From: Paeniroseomonas aquatica
Lineage (GTDB): Bacteria; Pseudomonadota; Alphaproteobacteria; Acetobacterales; Acetobacteraceae
Direction of reading: 5' to 3'
DNA length: 64,000 nt
NCBI RefSeq assembly: GCF_030409335.1
Contig: NZ_JAUFPN010000042.1
Coordinates: forward strand, 1-64,000
Part shown: positions 16,579 through 26,754 of the stretch, piece by piece
Position numbering within the stretch: position 1 is the first letter of the stretch
How the letters are laid out: each line of letters opens with the position of its first letter
Position numbers and translations under genes: made by a program
The notes under the pieces: generated by a model
Databases searched by the model: none
Told to the model about the DNA's origin: nothing
Seen by the model: only the letters and a program-made list of their open reading frames with translations

Positions 16579-18232
16579 CCCCGGCGAAGCCCGGCGCCTT
16601 GCGCAGGGCGTCAGTGGTGTCGAAGTCCCGCAGCACCGCGTCGTCGGCCATCTCGACCTCGGCCACCTTCTCGGCGTGCTTGCCGGCTAGGTGACGGGCG
16701 CCGACGTCGCCGGTGATGGTCATCATCTCCGGCAGGTACTCCATCGCCCAGAGCATCGGGTTGCCCTGCTTGCCGCGGAAGGTCGGCATGACGATGCTGC
16801 GGCCCTCCTCGGGGTCGAAGGCGGCCATCAACCGGTCGATCATCGGCCCCGCCACCAGCGGCATGTCGCCGAGGCAGATGACCACCGCATCGAGGTCCTT
16901 CGGCAGCGCCGCCAGCCCGGCCTTGAGGCTCGCCGAGAGGCCCTCGGCGTAGTCCTCGGCATGGGAGAGGATCACCGGGCGGCCCGACAGCGCCTGCTCC
17001 ACCCGCTCGTGCTCGTAGCCGGTCACCACCACCACCGGGCGGGCGCGGGAGGCAAGGGCATTGTCCACCACCCGCACCACCATCGGCACGCCCTGGTCGT
17101 CCTGGACCAGCAGCTTGTTGAGCGGGGCCATCCGCCGGCTGCGGCCGGCGGCCAGCACCAGCGCGGCGATCCGGCGGCCACGCCGCGGCGCCTGGGCGGG
17201 CGCCGGCTGGTTGGCCGCCTGCTCGCGCGGCAGCGGCCGCGCCTCGATCTCCTTCAGCAGCCCGCCGACGCCCATGGCCATCACGTCGCGCGGCGTCACC
17301 GCCAGCCCGGCGAAGAGCCGCTGCAGGACCCAGTCGATGCCGTTCAGCTTGGGCGACTTGGCGCAGCCCGGCAGCACCAGGGCCGGGATGGCGTCGATAT
17401 GGCCGAGGCAGATCAGGTTGCCGGGGTCCACCGGCATGCCGAAATGGTCGATGGTGCCGCCGGCGCGGACGATCGCCGCCGGCCCGACGTCGCGGCGGTC
17501 CACCACGGCGGAGGCGCCGGCCACCAGCAGCACCTGCGCCCCGGCCCGCTTCAGCCGGTTCAGCGCATCGGCGACGGCCGGCGTCTCGTGCCGCACCCGC
17601 TCGTGCGGCAGCAGGGTGCCGCAGAGCCCCTCGACGCGGTTGCGGGTCGCCTCGACGGCGCCCTCCATCACGCTTTCCTTGATTCCCGGCAGCTCGGTCA
17701 GCACCAGCCCGACCTTCAGCGGCCGGAAGGGATGCAGCGCCAGCGCCGGCCGCCCGGCGGCGCTGCCCTGGCGGGCCTGCAGCTCCGCCACCTGCAGCAC
17801 CGGGCCGGGGACCGAGAAGGGGATGACCTTGATGGTCGCCACCATCTCCTTGGCCGAGACCGGCACGTAGGAGGCGAGCGTCGCCACCGTCAGGGATTCG
17901 TCCAGCGCGTTCAGCCGGTCGATGGTGACGGGGTTGACCACCAGCAGTCCGGCGGCATCGGCGATGAGGTTCACTCGCCCGGTCGAGGCACGCGAACGCG
18001 CCAGCAGCGGCCCCATGAGCGCATTGGCGAGGCGGTCCGCCGCCTCGTCCTCCGGCACGTCGCCGGGCTCCATCCGGGCGGCGATGACGCTGCCATGGCC
18101 CCCGGCCTGCAGCGCCGCGATCGCCGGCTGGTCCAGGACGGTGCCCTTCTTCAGCACCTTCCCGGTGAGGCGGATGGTATGGGCGAGGATGGCGCCGCGG
18201 GCTTCCTCGAGTGGCGTGGGGCCGAAGATCAT
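16571..18232 (-). CDS. Molybdopterin-binding domain fused to MobA-like nucleotidyltransferase
   Basis: A 553-residue two-domain protein. Residues 1-340 resemble MoeA/MogA-type molybdopterin-binding proteins (VLTELPGIKESVMEGAVEATRNRV, QVLLVAGASAVVDRRDVGPAAI, PVDPGNLICLG). Residues 350-553 are a MobA/MocA-like nucleotidyltransferase with LVLAAGRSRRM at 358-368 and VVICLGDMPLV near 460, expected to attach CMP (or GMP) to molybdenum cofactor. It ends the coxG-D-E-xdhC operon, with an ATGA overlap, so it probably finishes the cytosine dinucleotide form of the cofactor for an enzyme of the xanthine oxidase family. CTP preference is inference from family and context. Confidence 0.88.
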   Translation of the reverse strand: MIFGPTPLEEARGAILAHTIRLTGKVLKKGTVLDQPAIAALQAGGHGSVIAARMEPGDVPEDEAADRLANALMGPLLARSRASTGRVNLIADAAGLLVVNPVTIDRLNALDESLTVATLASYVPVSAKEMVATIKVIPFSVPGPVLQVAELQARQGSAAGRPALALHPFRPLKVGLVLTELPGIKESVMEGAVEATRNRVEGLCGTLLPHERVRHETPAVADALNRLKRAGAQVLLVAGASAVVDRRDVGPAAIVRAGGTIDHFGMPVDPGNLICLGHIDAIPALVLPGCAKSPKLNGIDWVLQRLFAGLAVTPRDVMAMGVGGLLKEIEARPLPREQAANQPAPAQAPRRGRRIAALVLAAGRSRRMAPLNKLLVQDDQGVPMVVRVVDNALASRARPVVVVTGYEHERVEQALSGRPVILSHAEDYAEGLSASLKAGLAALPKDLDAVVICLGDMPLVAGPMIDRLMAAFDPEEGRSIVMPTFRGKQGNPMLWAMEYLPEMMTITGDVGARHLAGKHAEKVAEVEMADDAVLRDFDTTDALRKAPGFAGVR

Positions 18233-18945
18233 GCGGCGACGGCAGTGGCGGGCGCGGCGCGCCGGGCGAGCGCCGCGCCGCGCCGGGCGGCGACGACCTC
18301 GGCCAGGATCGAGAGGGCGATCTCGGGCGCGGTCACCGCCTCGATGTTCAGCCCGACCGGGGCATGGATGCGGCCGATGCTGGCCTCGGCGTGGCCCATC
18401 TCGGCCAGCCGCGCCACCCGCTTGGCATGGGTGCGGCGGCTGCCGAGCGCGCCGATGTAGAAGCACTCCGACTTCAGCGCGACGTCGAGGCCGGGGTCGT
18501 CCAGCTTCGGGTCATGGGTCAGGGTCACGACGGCGGTGCGGCTGTCGGGCGCCAGCGCGGCGACGGCGTCGTCCGACCATTCGTGGATGAGGGTGATGCC
18601 GGGGAAGCGCTCGGCCGTCGCCCAGGCGCGGCGTGGGTCGACCACCGTCACCGCGAAGCCGACCTCCTGCGCCATCGGCACCAGCGCCTGGGCGATATGC
18701 ACCGCGCCGACCACGATGAGGCGCAGCGGCGGGTTGTGCGGATGGATGAACCAGGGGGCGCCATCCGCCGTGACATTGGCCGCGGCATCCTCGCGCAGGG
18801 CCTTGGCCGCGGCCTCGGCCAGCGGCGCCGGCAGCCCGGCGCCGGGGAAGAGGTGCTGCGCCCCGTCGGTCAGCCGCGTCAGCAGCGCGACCGGGCGCTT
18901 GGCCGCCTTGGCCGCCTCGAGGGCGGCCAGCACTTCCGGCGTCAT
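18229..18945 (-). CDS. XdhC/CoxF-type maturation protein, Rossmann-fold part
   Basis: A 238-residue protein corresponding to the C-terminal (XdhC Rossmann) half of the XdhC/CoxI family. It contains LIVVGAVHIAQALVPMAQEVGF at about 75-96, the DPR motif and SECFYIGALGSRRTHAKR, all diagnostic. These proteins bind molybdenum cofactor and help insert or sulfurate it in xanthine/CO dehydrogenase-type enzymes. Here the N-terminal half is a separate gene immediately upstream, with an ATGA overlap, so two polypeptides replace the usual single one. ATGA overlap also with the downstream moco transferase gene. Confidence 0.9.
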   Translation of the reverse strand: MTPEVLAALEAAKAAKRPVALLTRLTDGAQHLFPGAGLPAPLAEAAAKALREDAAANVTADGAPWFIHPHNPPLRLIVVGAVHIAQALVPMAQEVGFAVTVVDPRRAWATAERFPGITLIHEWSDDAVAALAPDSRTAVVTLTHDPKLDDPGLDVALKSECFYIGALGSRRTHAKRVARLAEMGHAEASIGRIHAPVGLNIEAVTAPEIALSILAEVVAARRGAALARRAAPATAVAA

Positions 18946-19258
18946 GTCAGCTTCTCCACGAAGACCTTCAGCTTGCCGCCGCAGGCGAGGCCGACTTCCC
19001 AGGCCCGCTCGTCGGAGATGCCGAAGTCGAGCAGCTGCGGCGCGCCGCTCGCCATGGTCTGCTTCGCCGCATCGGCGACCGCGCCCTCGATGCAGCCGCC
19101 GGAGACGCTGCCGGCCAGCTTGCCGGAGAGGCTGACGGCGAGGCGCGAGCCGGCCGGGCGGGGCGAGCTGCCCCAGGTCTCGACCACGGTCGCCAGCGCC
19201 ACGGTCTCGCCGGCCGCGCGCCAGGTCGCGGCGGTCGCCAGGATGTCCTCGGAATCGC

Positions 19259-19262
<4 letters not shown>
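18942..19262 (-). CDS. XdhC/CoxI-type maturation protein, N-terminal domain only
   Basis: A 106-residue protein equal to the N-terminal XdhC_CoxI domain: [18 protein letters not shown] at residues 28-45, GSVSGGCIEG at 51-60 with Cys57, and GLACGGKLKV with Cys94. The two cysteines are conserved in the family and are thought to take part in cofactor binding or sulfur handling. It is coupled by four-base overlaps to coxE upstream and to the Rossmann partner downstream; the pair probably forms the functional XdhC/CoxF unit. Confidence 0.9.
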
Positions 19263-20496
<1,234 letters not shown>

Positions 20497-20500
<4 letters not shown>

Positions 20501-21402
20501 GCGGCCTTCGTCTCCGCCACCAGCCGGGCGGCCTCGGCGCCGCGCAGCTTGGCGATGTCGTCCTGGTACTTCAGCAGCACGCCCAGCGTCTCGTCGACCG
20601 CGGCCGGCTCCAGCTCCCGCGCGTCGAGCGCAGCCAGCGCCGCGGCCCAGTCGATGGTCTCGGCGACGCCGGGCAGCTTGAAGTAGTCGCCGGTGCGCAG
20701 CTTCTGCACGAAGGCGACGACCTGGGCCGAGAGCGCCTCCGGCACCTGCGGCGCGCGCAGGGTCAGGATGGCGCGTTCCCGCACCGCATCGGGATAGTCC
20801 ACCCAGTGGTAGAGGCAGCGGCGGCGGATGGCGTCATGCACCTCCCGCGTGCGGTTGGAGGTGATGATCACCACGGGGGGCGTCGCCGCCTTGATGGTGC
20901 CGAGCTCGGGGATCGTCAGCTGGAAATCGGCCAGGATCTCCAGCAGGAAGGCCTCGAACGGCTCGTCGGCGCGGTCGAGCTCGTCGATCAGCAGGACCGC
21001 GGGGCCGCCCTCGGGCGACAGCGCCTGCAGCAGCGGGCGCTCCTGCAGGAAGCGGCGGTCGTAGATGCCGCGCTCCAGGCTCTCGCGGTCGGCGCCGCCG
21101 CCCGAGACCTCGGCGAGGCGGATCGCCATGAGCTGCTTGGCATGGTTCCACTCATAGGCCGCGGCCGAGAGGTCCATGCCGTCGTAGCATTGCAGCCGCA
21201 CCAACCGGCGCGGCAGGCCGGCCGCCAGCACCTTGGCGATCTCGGTCTTGCCGATGCCGGGCTCGCCCTCGAGGAAGAGCGGCCGGCCCATCTTGAGGGC
21301 AAGATGCACCGTGGTCGACAGCGCGCGGTCGGCGACATAGCCGCCCGCCGCCAGCAGCCGCTGGGTTGCCTCGACCGTCGTGGGCAGGTCGCTCGCGGTC
21401 AC
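20497..21402 (-). CDS. coxD: CoxD-type MoxR family AAA+ ATPase
   Basis: A 301-residue AAA+ ATPase of the MoxR group. Walker A GEPGIGKT at residues 46-53, Walker B LLIDE at 137-141 and sensor-1 region VVIITSNRTREVHDAIRRRCLYHW are intact. In CO-oxidising bacteria CoxD is a membrane-associated chaperone that works with the VWA protein CoxE to mature the active site. The start is a GTG at 21402 that overlaps the coxG stop (GTGA); a second GTG lies one codon upstream. No ATG is available near the conserved start, so the GTG and the coupling decide. Confidence 0.9.
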
Positions 21403-22193
21403 CACAGGAACAACAGCACCAGGATCACCAGCATGATGACGGCGCCGCCCCAGAACTGCAGGGGCAGTCCGAAGGGCTCGAAGGCGGCCAGCAGCCGCAG
21501 CGGCTGCAGCCCGGCCTGGTCCACCGGGCGGGGATTCGGCCGCGACACCGGCGCGCCGGAGGCGCTGGGACCCTCGGCGCCGTGCATCGTGAGCGGGCCC
21601 GGGCCGCCGGCATCGGCGAGGTATTCGGTATCGGTCCCGGCGACCGCCTCGGCCATCGGCGCGGTCCCGGCCGCGGCGGGGCTGGTGATCACCCGGCGCG
21701 GTGCGCCCTCGGCCGCCGGCGCCTCCGCCGCGACCAGCTCCTCGGCCGGCGCCGGGGTGAGCCCCGCGGCGAAGCGGTTGAAGAACTGGTCGGCCATCTG
21801 CTTGGCGGTGCTGTCGATCAGCCGGCCGCCGAGCTGGGCCATCTTGCCGCCGACCTGCGCCTTCACGCTGTAGGTCAGCAGGGTCTCGTTCGGCCCCAGC
21901 TCCTCGAGCGCCACGTCGGCGCCGCCCTTGGCGAAGCCCATGGCGCCGCCGTTGCCCTCGCCCGTGATGGTGTAGCTCGCTGGCGGGTTGAGATTCTCGA
22001 GCTTCACCTTGCCGCCGAATTTCGCGGACATCGGCCCGAGCTTCAGCGCCACCTTGGCCTGGAACTGGTCGTCGCCGACCCGTTCGACGGATTCGCAACC
22101 GGGGATCGCGGCCTGCAGCGACTGCGGGTCGTTCAGGGCTTCCCAGACTTGCTGGCGCGGCGCGGGGATGCGCCGCTCACCGGTCATTTCCAT
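21399..22193 (-). CDS. coxG: CoxG-type SRPBCC protein with C-terminal membrane anchor
   Basis: A 264-residue protein, first gene of the maturation operon. Residues 1-150 form the CoxG domain of the START/SRPBCC superfamily (MTGERRIPAPRQQVWEALNDPQSLQAAIPGCESVE; KVALKLGPMSAKFGGKV; QVGGKMAQLGGRLIDSTAKQMADQFF). An Ala/Pro-rich linker follows, then a hydrophobic C-terminal helix (FWGGAVIMLVILVLLFLW) that would anchor it to the inner membrane. In Oligotropha, CoxG recruits CO dehydrogenase to the membrane. ATG 22193 has a GGAG site; an in-frame TTG at 22214 is rejected. Confidence 0.9.
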   Translation of the reverse strand: MEMTGERRIPAPRQQVWEALNDPQSLQAAIPGCESVERVGDDQFQAKVALKLGPMSAKFGGKVKLENLNPPASYTITGEGNGGAMGFAKGGADVALEELGPNETLLTYSVKAQVGGKMAQLGGRLIDSTAKQMADQFFNRFAAGLTPAPAEELVAAEAPAAEGAPRRVITSPAAAGTAPMAEAVAGTDTEYLADAGGPGPLTMHGAEGPSASGAPVSRPNPRPVDQAGLQPLRLLAAFEPFGLPLQFWGGAVIMLVILVLLFLW

Positions 22194-22637
22194 GCTTGGC
22201 TCCTGAGTTTGCAAGGGACCTTACGGCAGAACGCCACCGGCTCAAATCGGCCGGGCGTGGGGTGCCGCCGGAGGGGATGGCCATAGGGGATGGGCTTTAC
22301 CGGCGGCGCGGCGGCCTGGGAAGCGGCCCAGGCCCGGACCCGGCTGGTCCCCGGAGGCGGAACCCCCGGCCTGTCCGGCGATGCTGTCCTGCTGCTTGCC
22401 ATCGGCACCCTGTCCGCCCCAGCCTGATGCGCACCGCGGGTGCCGCCATGGTGCTGATCCCCTGTCCCGAGGCAACGCGCTGCGGCCGCGAAAGGTTCAT
22501 CCGGAGGACGCCGGAAGCGCCCGGGGCGCGGGGGGTGCGCAGGACCGGCATCTTCGGCTATTGCGCCGGGGTGGTTGTCTTTCCGAGCCCTGGCTTCATC
22601 CTGGCGACCTCCGTCGCCTTCCGCTGAGGAACTCCCC
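22194..22637. promoter_or_regulatory. Divergent intergenic region between coxG and prpB
   Basis: About 440 bases separating two divergent transcription units, so it must hold both promoters. No convincing gene: the open frames on both strands have an arginine/proline composition typical of non-coding GC-rich DNA. No clear operator or riboswitch was seen. A GAGGAA ribosome site precedes prpB at its right end. Confidence 0.45.
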
Positions 22638-23576
22638 ATGCCCTACGTCATCGGCGCCGACATCCCCGAGGAACCCGCGGGCCAGCGCTTCGCCCGGCTG
22701 CTGGAACGCCCCGGCATCCTGCAGATGCCCGGCGCCCACAACGGCATGGCCGGGCTGCTGGCGAAGAAGGCCGGCTTCGAGGCGCTGTATCTCTCCGGCG
22801 CCGCCATGACGCTGTCGATGGGCATCCCCGACCTCGGCATGATCACGGTGGACGAGGTCGCCTTCCACATCCGCCAGATCGCCCGCGCCACCGCCCTGCC
22901 GCTGCTGGTCGATGGCGACACCGGCTATGGCGAGGCGCTGAACGTCATGCACATGGTCCGCACCTTCGAGGATGCCGGCGCCGCCGCCGTGCATCTCGAG
23001 GACCAGCTGCTGCCGAAGAAATGCGGCCACCTGAACGACAAGAAGATCGCCGATGCGCACGACATGGCGGCCAAGGTCGCCGCCGCGCGGAAGGCCCGCC
23101 GGCACCTCTTCATCATCGCCCGCACCGATGCCGCCGCCAGCGAGGGCATGGACGGCGCCCTGGCCCGGGCCAAGCTCTACCTCGACAGCGGCGCCGACGC
23201 GATCTTCCCCGAGGCGCTCAACAACCGTGAGATGTTCTCGGAGTTCTCCCGCCGCATCCGCGCCGAGGGCTACCCGGAGGTGAAGCTGCTGGCGAACATG
23301 ACCGAGTTCGGCCGCACGCCCTTCTACACGGCGGAGGAATTCCAGGCGATGGGCTACCAGATGGTGATCTGGCCGGTCTCCGCCGCCCGCGTCGCCAACA
23401 AGGCGATGGAGGAACTCTTCGTCTCCATCAAGCAGAATGGCGGGACGCACAAGCTGGTCGACCGGATGCAGACCCGGGCCGAGCTCTACGACACCATCGG
23501 CCTGCATGCCTATGAGGCGCTGGATACCAGCCTCATCGCCACCATCGTGCCGCAGGCGATGCCGCAGCGGGGCTGA
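22638..23576 (+). CDS. prpB: Methylisocitrate lyase / isocitrate lyase family enzyme
   Basis: A 312-residue enzyme of the PEP mutase/isocitrate lyase superfamily. The catalytic KKCGHL motif has Cys129; DGDTGYG at residues 92-98 binds the metal; RTDA follows near 165. Length and QPKKCGHL-like context match 2-methylisocitrate lyase, which splits 2-methylisocitrate to succinate and pyruvate in propionate catabolism. The other prp genes (citrate synthase, dehydratase) are not adjacent, so related lyases (for example 2,3-dimethylmalate lyase) remain possible. GAGGAA site before ATG 22638; a longer frame with an upstream start is not needed. Confidence 0.85.
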   Translation: MPYVIGADIPEEPAGQRFARLLERPGILQMPGAHNGMAGLLAKKAGFEALYLSGAAMTLSMGIPDLGMITVDEVAFHIRQIARATALPLLVDGDTGYGEALNVMHMVRTFEDAGAAAVHLEDQLLPKKCGHLNDKKIADAHDMAAKVAAARKARRHLFIIARTDAAASEGMDGALARAKLYLDSGADAIFPEALNNREMFSEFSRRIRAEGYPEVKLLANMTEFGRTPFYTAEEFQAMGYQMVIWPVSAARVANKAMEELFVSIKQNGGTHKLVDRMQTRAELYDTIGLHAYEALDTSLIATIVPQAMPQRG

Positions 23577-23588
23577 CCGGAGCCGCCG

Positions 23589-23610
23589 TCCACGGGCTGC
23601 GGCCCGTGGA
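23589..23610. terminator. Hairpin after prpB
   Basis: Perfect 9-base arms (TCCACGGGC and GCCCGTGGA) around a TGCG loop, placed in the 43-base gap between the convergent prpB and DUF1488-like genes. No T-run; likely a bidirectional transcription end. Confidence 0.6.
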
Positions 23611-23619
23611 TGGACGGGC

Positions 23620-23943
23620 TCAGGCCGTCGCGGGCTGGTGCGGGATGCTGTCCGCGGGCAGGTCCTCGAAGTCGTCGGCCCAGAGGTTCAGCATCGCGCC
23701 CTCGGCATGGAAACGGGTGCGCAGCTTGTGCCGCACCGCGGCCTCGATCCGGTCCTGCGCCTTGGTGAAGCATTGCAGCACCTCGGCGGTCTTGAAGTGC
23801 CGCTTGGCGCTGATGTCCTGCAGGGCACCGAGCGAGATGGAGCAGGGGACCACGGCGCCCGCCTCCTCGACCTCAAAGAGCACGCGGCGGCCATCAAGCC
23901 GGGCCGCGCGCACGCCAGCCTGGGAGGGGATGTCATTCGGCAT
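23620..23943 (-). CDS. DUF1488-like small protein
   Basis: A 107-residue soluble protein. The order of segments (a short beta region VRAARLDGRRVLFEVEEAGAVVPCSISLGALQDI, then helical KTAEVLQCFTKAQDRIEAAVRHKL) resembles the DUF1488 family of small proteobacterial proteins of unknown function. No signal peptide or membrane segment. ATG 23943 is preceded by AAGGA at good spacing, which supports it as a real gene. It is convergent with prpB and stands alone. Family assignment is tentative. Confidence 0.65.
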   Translation of the reverse strand: MPNDIPSQAGVRAARLDGRRVLFEVEEAGAVVPCSISLGALQDISAKRHFKTAEVLQCFTKAQDRIEAAVRHKLRTRFHAEGAMLNLWADDFEDLPADSIPHQPATA

Positions 23944-24013
23944 GGCCGGGGTCCTTCATTGCTGGACGCCCCATCGCGCCGTATCGGTCAGATGGTCCCG
24001 GAAGCGGTGCAGT

Positions 24014-25417
24014 TCAATCCCGGGCCCGGCGCGGGAAGTCCTCCGGACGCAGTCCTCCCAGCTCTGTGAGCAGCAGCGGCCAGGACCGCAACCCCTCGTC
24101 AAGCGACGCCAGGCGGAAGAACTCGTTGGGCGCGTGGGCATCCTCGTCCGGGGAGGCGAGGCCGAACATCAGGCTGTCGATGCCGAGGCTCTCGTGGAAC
24201 AGCGTGGTGATCGGCACGGTGCCGCCGGCCCGGGTCCGCACCGGACGGCGGCCATGCACCCATTCCGTCACCCGCTCCGCCGCCAGCAGCAGCGGATGGG
24301 TGGCACCGAGGGTGAAGGCCCGGGTGCCGCCGGGGCGGTACTGGAAGTCGAGCGCCACGCCCGCCGGGCAATGCGCCTCGAGGTGCCGCTTCACCGCCGC
24401 CTGGGCCGCCGCAGGTTCCTGCCCGGGGACCAGGCGCATGGTCAGCTTGGCATGGGCTTCGCAAGGCAGGACGGTCTTGCCGCCGGCGCCGGTATAGCCG
24501 CCCCACATCCCGTTCACCTCGACGGTCGGACGGACCGTGGTGCGTTCCCGCACGGTGTAATCCGGGTCGCCGAAGGGGGCGGCGCCGAGCTCGCCGTACC
24601 ATTCCGCCTCGTCGAAGGGCAGGGCGGCGGCCTCGGCGCGGATGTCCTGGGTCACGTCCATGGCGCCGTCGAGGAAGCCATCCACCCGGATGCGCCCCTC
24701 CTCGTCGTGCAGCGAGGCGACCAGCTTCGCCATCTCATGCAGGGCGTTGCGCACGGCGCCGCCGACCCGGCCGGAATGGGCGTCCTTGGCCGCGCTGCGG
24801 ATGCTGAACTGCAGGGCGGCGATGCCGCGGCAGCCGACGCTGACGCTGGGGAAGCTGGTGCTGGCCCGTCCGCCATCGGCGGAGAGCATGGCATCGGCGG
24901 CCAGCAGGTCGCGGTATTTCTCGATGATGGCAGGCAGGGAGGGGGAGCCGACCTCCTCCTCACCTTCCAGGAAGAGCTTGATGTTGACCGGGCATCCGCC
25001 CTCCACCGCGAGGAAGGCGCCCACCGTCTCGACCGCGATCAGGGTCGAGCCCTTCACGTCCGAGGCGCCGCGGGCATAGATCCGGCCGTCGCGGATGGCC
25101 GGCTCGAAGGGCGGCGAGACCCACAGCTCCAGCGGGTCCGGCGGCTGCACGTCGTAGTGGCCATAGAGGATGATGGTCGGCCGGCCCGGCGCCCCGAGCC
25201 AGCTCGCGTAGATCGCCGGCTGGCCGCCGCCGTCCAGCAATTGCACGTCCTCGAGCCCGATCGCCCGCAGCCGGTCGCACAGGAAGTCCCGCGCCGCCGC
25301 CATGCCACCGGCATAGGCCGGGTCGGTGCTGACCGAGGGCAGCCGCAGCAGCGCCAGCAACCGGTCGAGGATCGCCCCGCGCTGCGCCGCCAGGTGGTGG
25401 CCAACCTTCTCGCTCAT
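24014..25417 (-). CDS. M20 family metallopeptidase (dipeptidase-type)
   Basis: A 467-residue zinc-dependent hydrolase of the M20 family. The ligands are recognisable: GHYDVQP (His and Asp) near residue 90, then RGASDVKGS, GEEEVGS with the general-base Glu pair, and a C-terminal His. The mid-protein dimerisation domain carries the HSGRVGGAVRNAL motif. The N-terminal LLALLRLPSVSTDP segment and length fit CNDP-like dipeptidases that act on dipeptides or N-acyl amino acids. No signal peptide. Its ATG overlaps the stop of an upstream MFS gene by four bases, so transporter and hydrolase are co-translated, which suggests the MFS carries its substrate or product. Confidence 0.9.
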   Translation of the reverse strand: MSEKVGHHLAAQRGAILDRLLALLRLPSVSTDPAYAGGMAAARDFLCDRLRAIGLEDVQLLDGGGQPAIYASWLGAPGRPTIILYGHYDVQPPDPLELWVSPPFEPAIRDGRIYARGASDVKGSTLIAVETVGAFLAVEGGCPVNIKLFLEGEEEVGSPSLPAIIEKYRDLLAADAMLSADGGRASTSFPSVSVGCRGIAALQFSIRSAAKDAHSGRVGGAVRNALHEMAKLVASLHDEEGRIRVDGFLDGAMDVTQDIRAEAAALPFDEAEWYGELGAAPFGDPDYTVRERTTVRPTVEVNGMWGGYTGAGGKTVLPCEAHAKLTMRLVPGQEPAAAQAAVKRHLEAHCPAGVALDFQYRPGGTRAFTLGATHPLLLAAERVTEWVHGRRPVRTRAGGTVPITTLFHESLGIDSLMFGLASPDEDAHAPNEFFRLASLDEGLRSWPLLLTELGGLRPEDFPRRARD

Positions 25418-26649
25418 CCGGCTCTCCTCTCGCCGCGCCATACCACGCGGGCGGTGACGCCCAGCATCGCCAGACCGGCGCCGGCCATCAAGGGGATGGC
25501 GACCCCGGGCCCCCAGCGATCCGCCAGCGCGCCGATCGCCAGCGCTCCCGCGGGGCCGAGGCCGATGCAGGTGGTGACCAGCCCGAGCACGCGGGAGCGC
25601 GCCTCGGCCGGCGCCCGGGTGACCGGCAGGGCGGTCTGCAGCGCGGCGAACAGCGCGGTGCCGATGCCGCCGACCATCAGCACCGCGACCGCGACCGGCA
25701 GCGACCCGGCCAGCCCGACCAGCAGCAGGCAGAGCATGAAGAAGCCGCAGCCGCCGACCATCAGCGCCGCCGAGAGCGGGATGCCGCGCCGGGTCGAGAG
25801 CACGAGCCCGGTCAGCAGCGCGCCGGCCGGCTCGGCCGCGGTCAGCAGCCCGATCTGGAAGGGGGAGGCGCCGAAGGCCTGGGCGCCGAGCGCCGGCAGC
25901 ACCGCGGTGAAGCAGAAGCCGAAGAGGTTCATCGCCAGCGTCACCAGGATCACCGCCTGCAGCACCGGCATCCGCCGCACCAGCTGCATCGCATCGGCCA
26001 CCTCGGCGACGAGCTGGCGCGGCCGCAGCCGGCGCCGCGCCTGGGCATGCCGCACCCCCGCGAGCAGCGCGAAGCTCAGCGCGTAGCAGGCGGCGGCCAC
26101 GCCATAGGCGGCTGCGAGGCCCAGCGTCTGGTACAGCACCCCGCCGAGCAGCGGCCCGGCCATGCGGGTGGTGTTGCTGGTCATGCTGTCCATCGCCAGC
26201 GCCGGCACCACCTCGGCCTCGCCGGCGACCTCGGTCACCATGCGGCGGCGGGAGGCCATCTCCCCGGTCCAGACCAGCCCGCCGAGGAAGCCCGAGACGC
26301 CGAGGTGCCAGGGCTGCAGCGCGCCGCCCAGCGCCAAAGCCAGGATGCCGCAGGTGCTGGCGGCGCTGGTCGCCTGGCCCAGCATCAGCAGCCGCCGGCG
26401 GTCCTGGGTTTCTGCCAGCGCCCCGGCGACGGCGCCGAAGGCCAGCATCGGCAGCGCCCGCACCACCGCGAGCAGGGAGACCGCCAGCGCCGAGCCGGTG
26501 AGCTCGAAGACGAAGATGCCGGCGACCAGGATCTCGACCCAGCGCATCGCATTGGCGATGCCGCCGACCGCCCAGAGCCGGACGAAATCGGGCCGCCCGA
26601 ACAGGCGCCTCAGGGGGTGCGGTGCGGGGGCTTCGCCCGTCATCGGCAT
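25414..26649 (-). CDS. MFS transporter (MFS_3 type)
   Basis: Inner-membrane carrier of about 411 residues with some twelve hydrophobic segments. The N-terminal RPDFVRLWAVGGIANAMRWVEILVAGIFVFELTGSALAVSLL and the loop ETQDRRRLLMLGQ, followed by MASRRRMVTEVAGEAEVVPALAMDSMTSNTTRMAGPLLGG, place it in the EntS-like group. ATG 26649 and ATG 26643 are both possible and no strong ribosome site separates them. Coupled to the M20 peptidase by an ATGA overlap. Substrate unknown; uptake of a peptide-like compound or export of a product would both fit. Confidence 0.85.
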   Translation of the reverse strand: MPMTGEAPAPHPLRRLFGRPDFVRLWAVGGIANAMRWVEILVAGIFVFELTGSALAVSLLAVVRALPMLAFGAVAGALAETQDRRRLLMLGQATSAASTCGILALALGGALQPWHLGVSGFLGGLVWTGEMASRRRMVTEVAGEAEVVPALAMDSMTSNTTRMAGPLLGGVLYQTLGLAAAYGVAAACYALSFALLAGVRHAQARRRLRPRQLVAEVADAMQLVRRMPVLQAVILVTLAMNLFGFCFTAVLPALGAQAFGASPFQIGLLTAAEPAGALLTGLVLSTRRGIPLSAALMVGGCGFFMLCLLLVGLAGSLPVAVAVLMVGGIGTALFAALQTALPVTRAPAEARSRVLGLVTTCIGLGPAGALAIGALADRWGPGVAIPLMAGAGLAMLGVTARVVWRGERRAG

Positions 26650-26754
26650 GCCGGCATCCGCCGCAGCCTGTCCTGCCGCCCCCGGAATGTCGAGGGGGTG
26701 GCAAGCCCGCCGAAGCGGTGCAGGATCGGCCGATAAGACGCGGAGGAAACCCCC

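Noticed and set aside
22196-22627. Open frame between coxG and prpB
   Set aside because: Arg/Pro-rich translation, no ribosome site and an open frame on the other strand as well.
23606-26086. Plus-strand open frame of over 800 codons opposite the M20 peptidase and MFS genes
   Set aside because: Antisense to two well-supported genes and with no recognisable protein.
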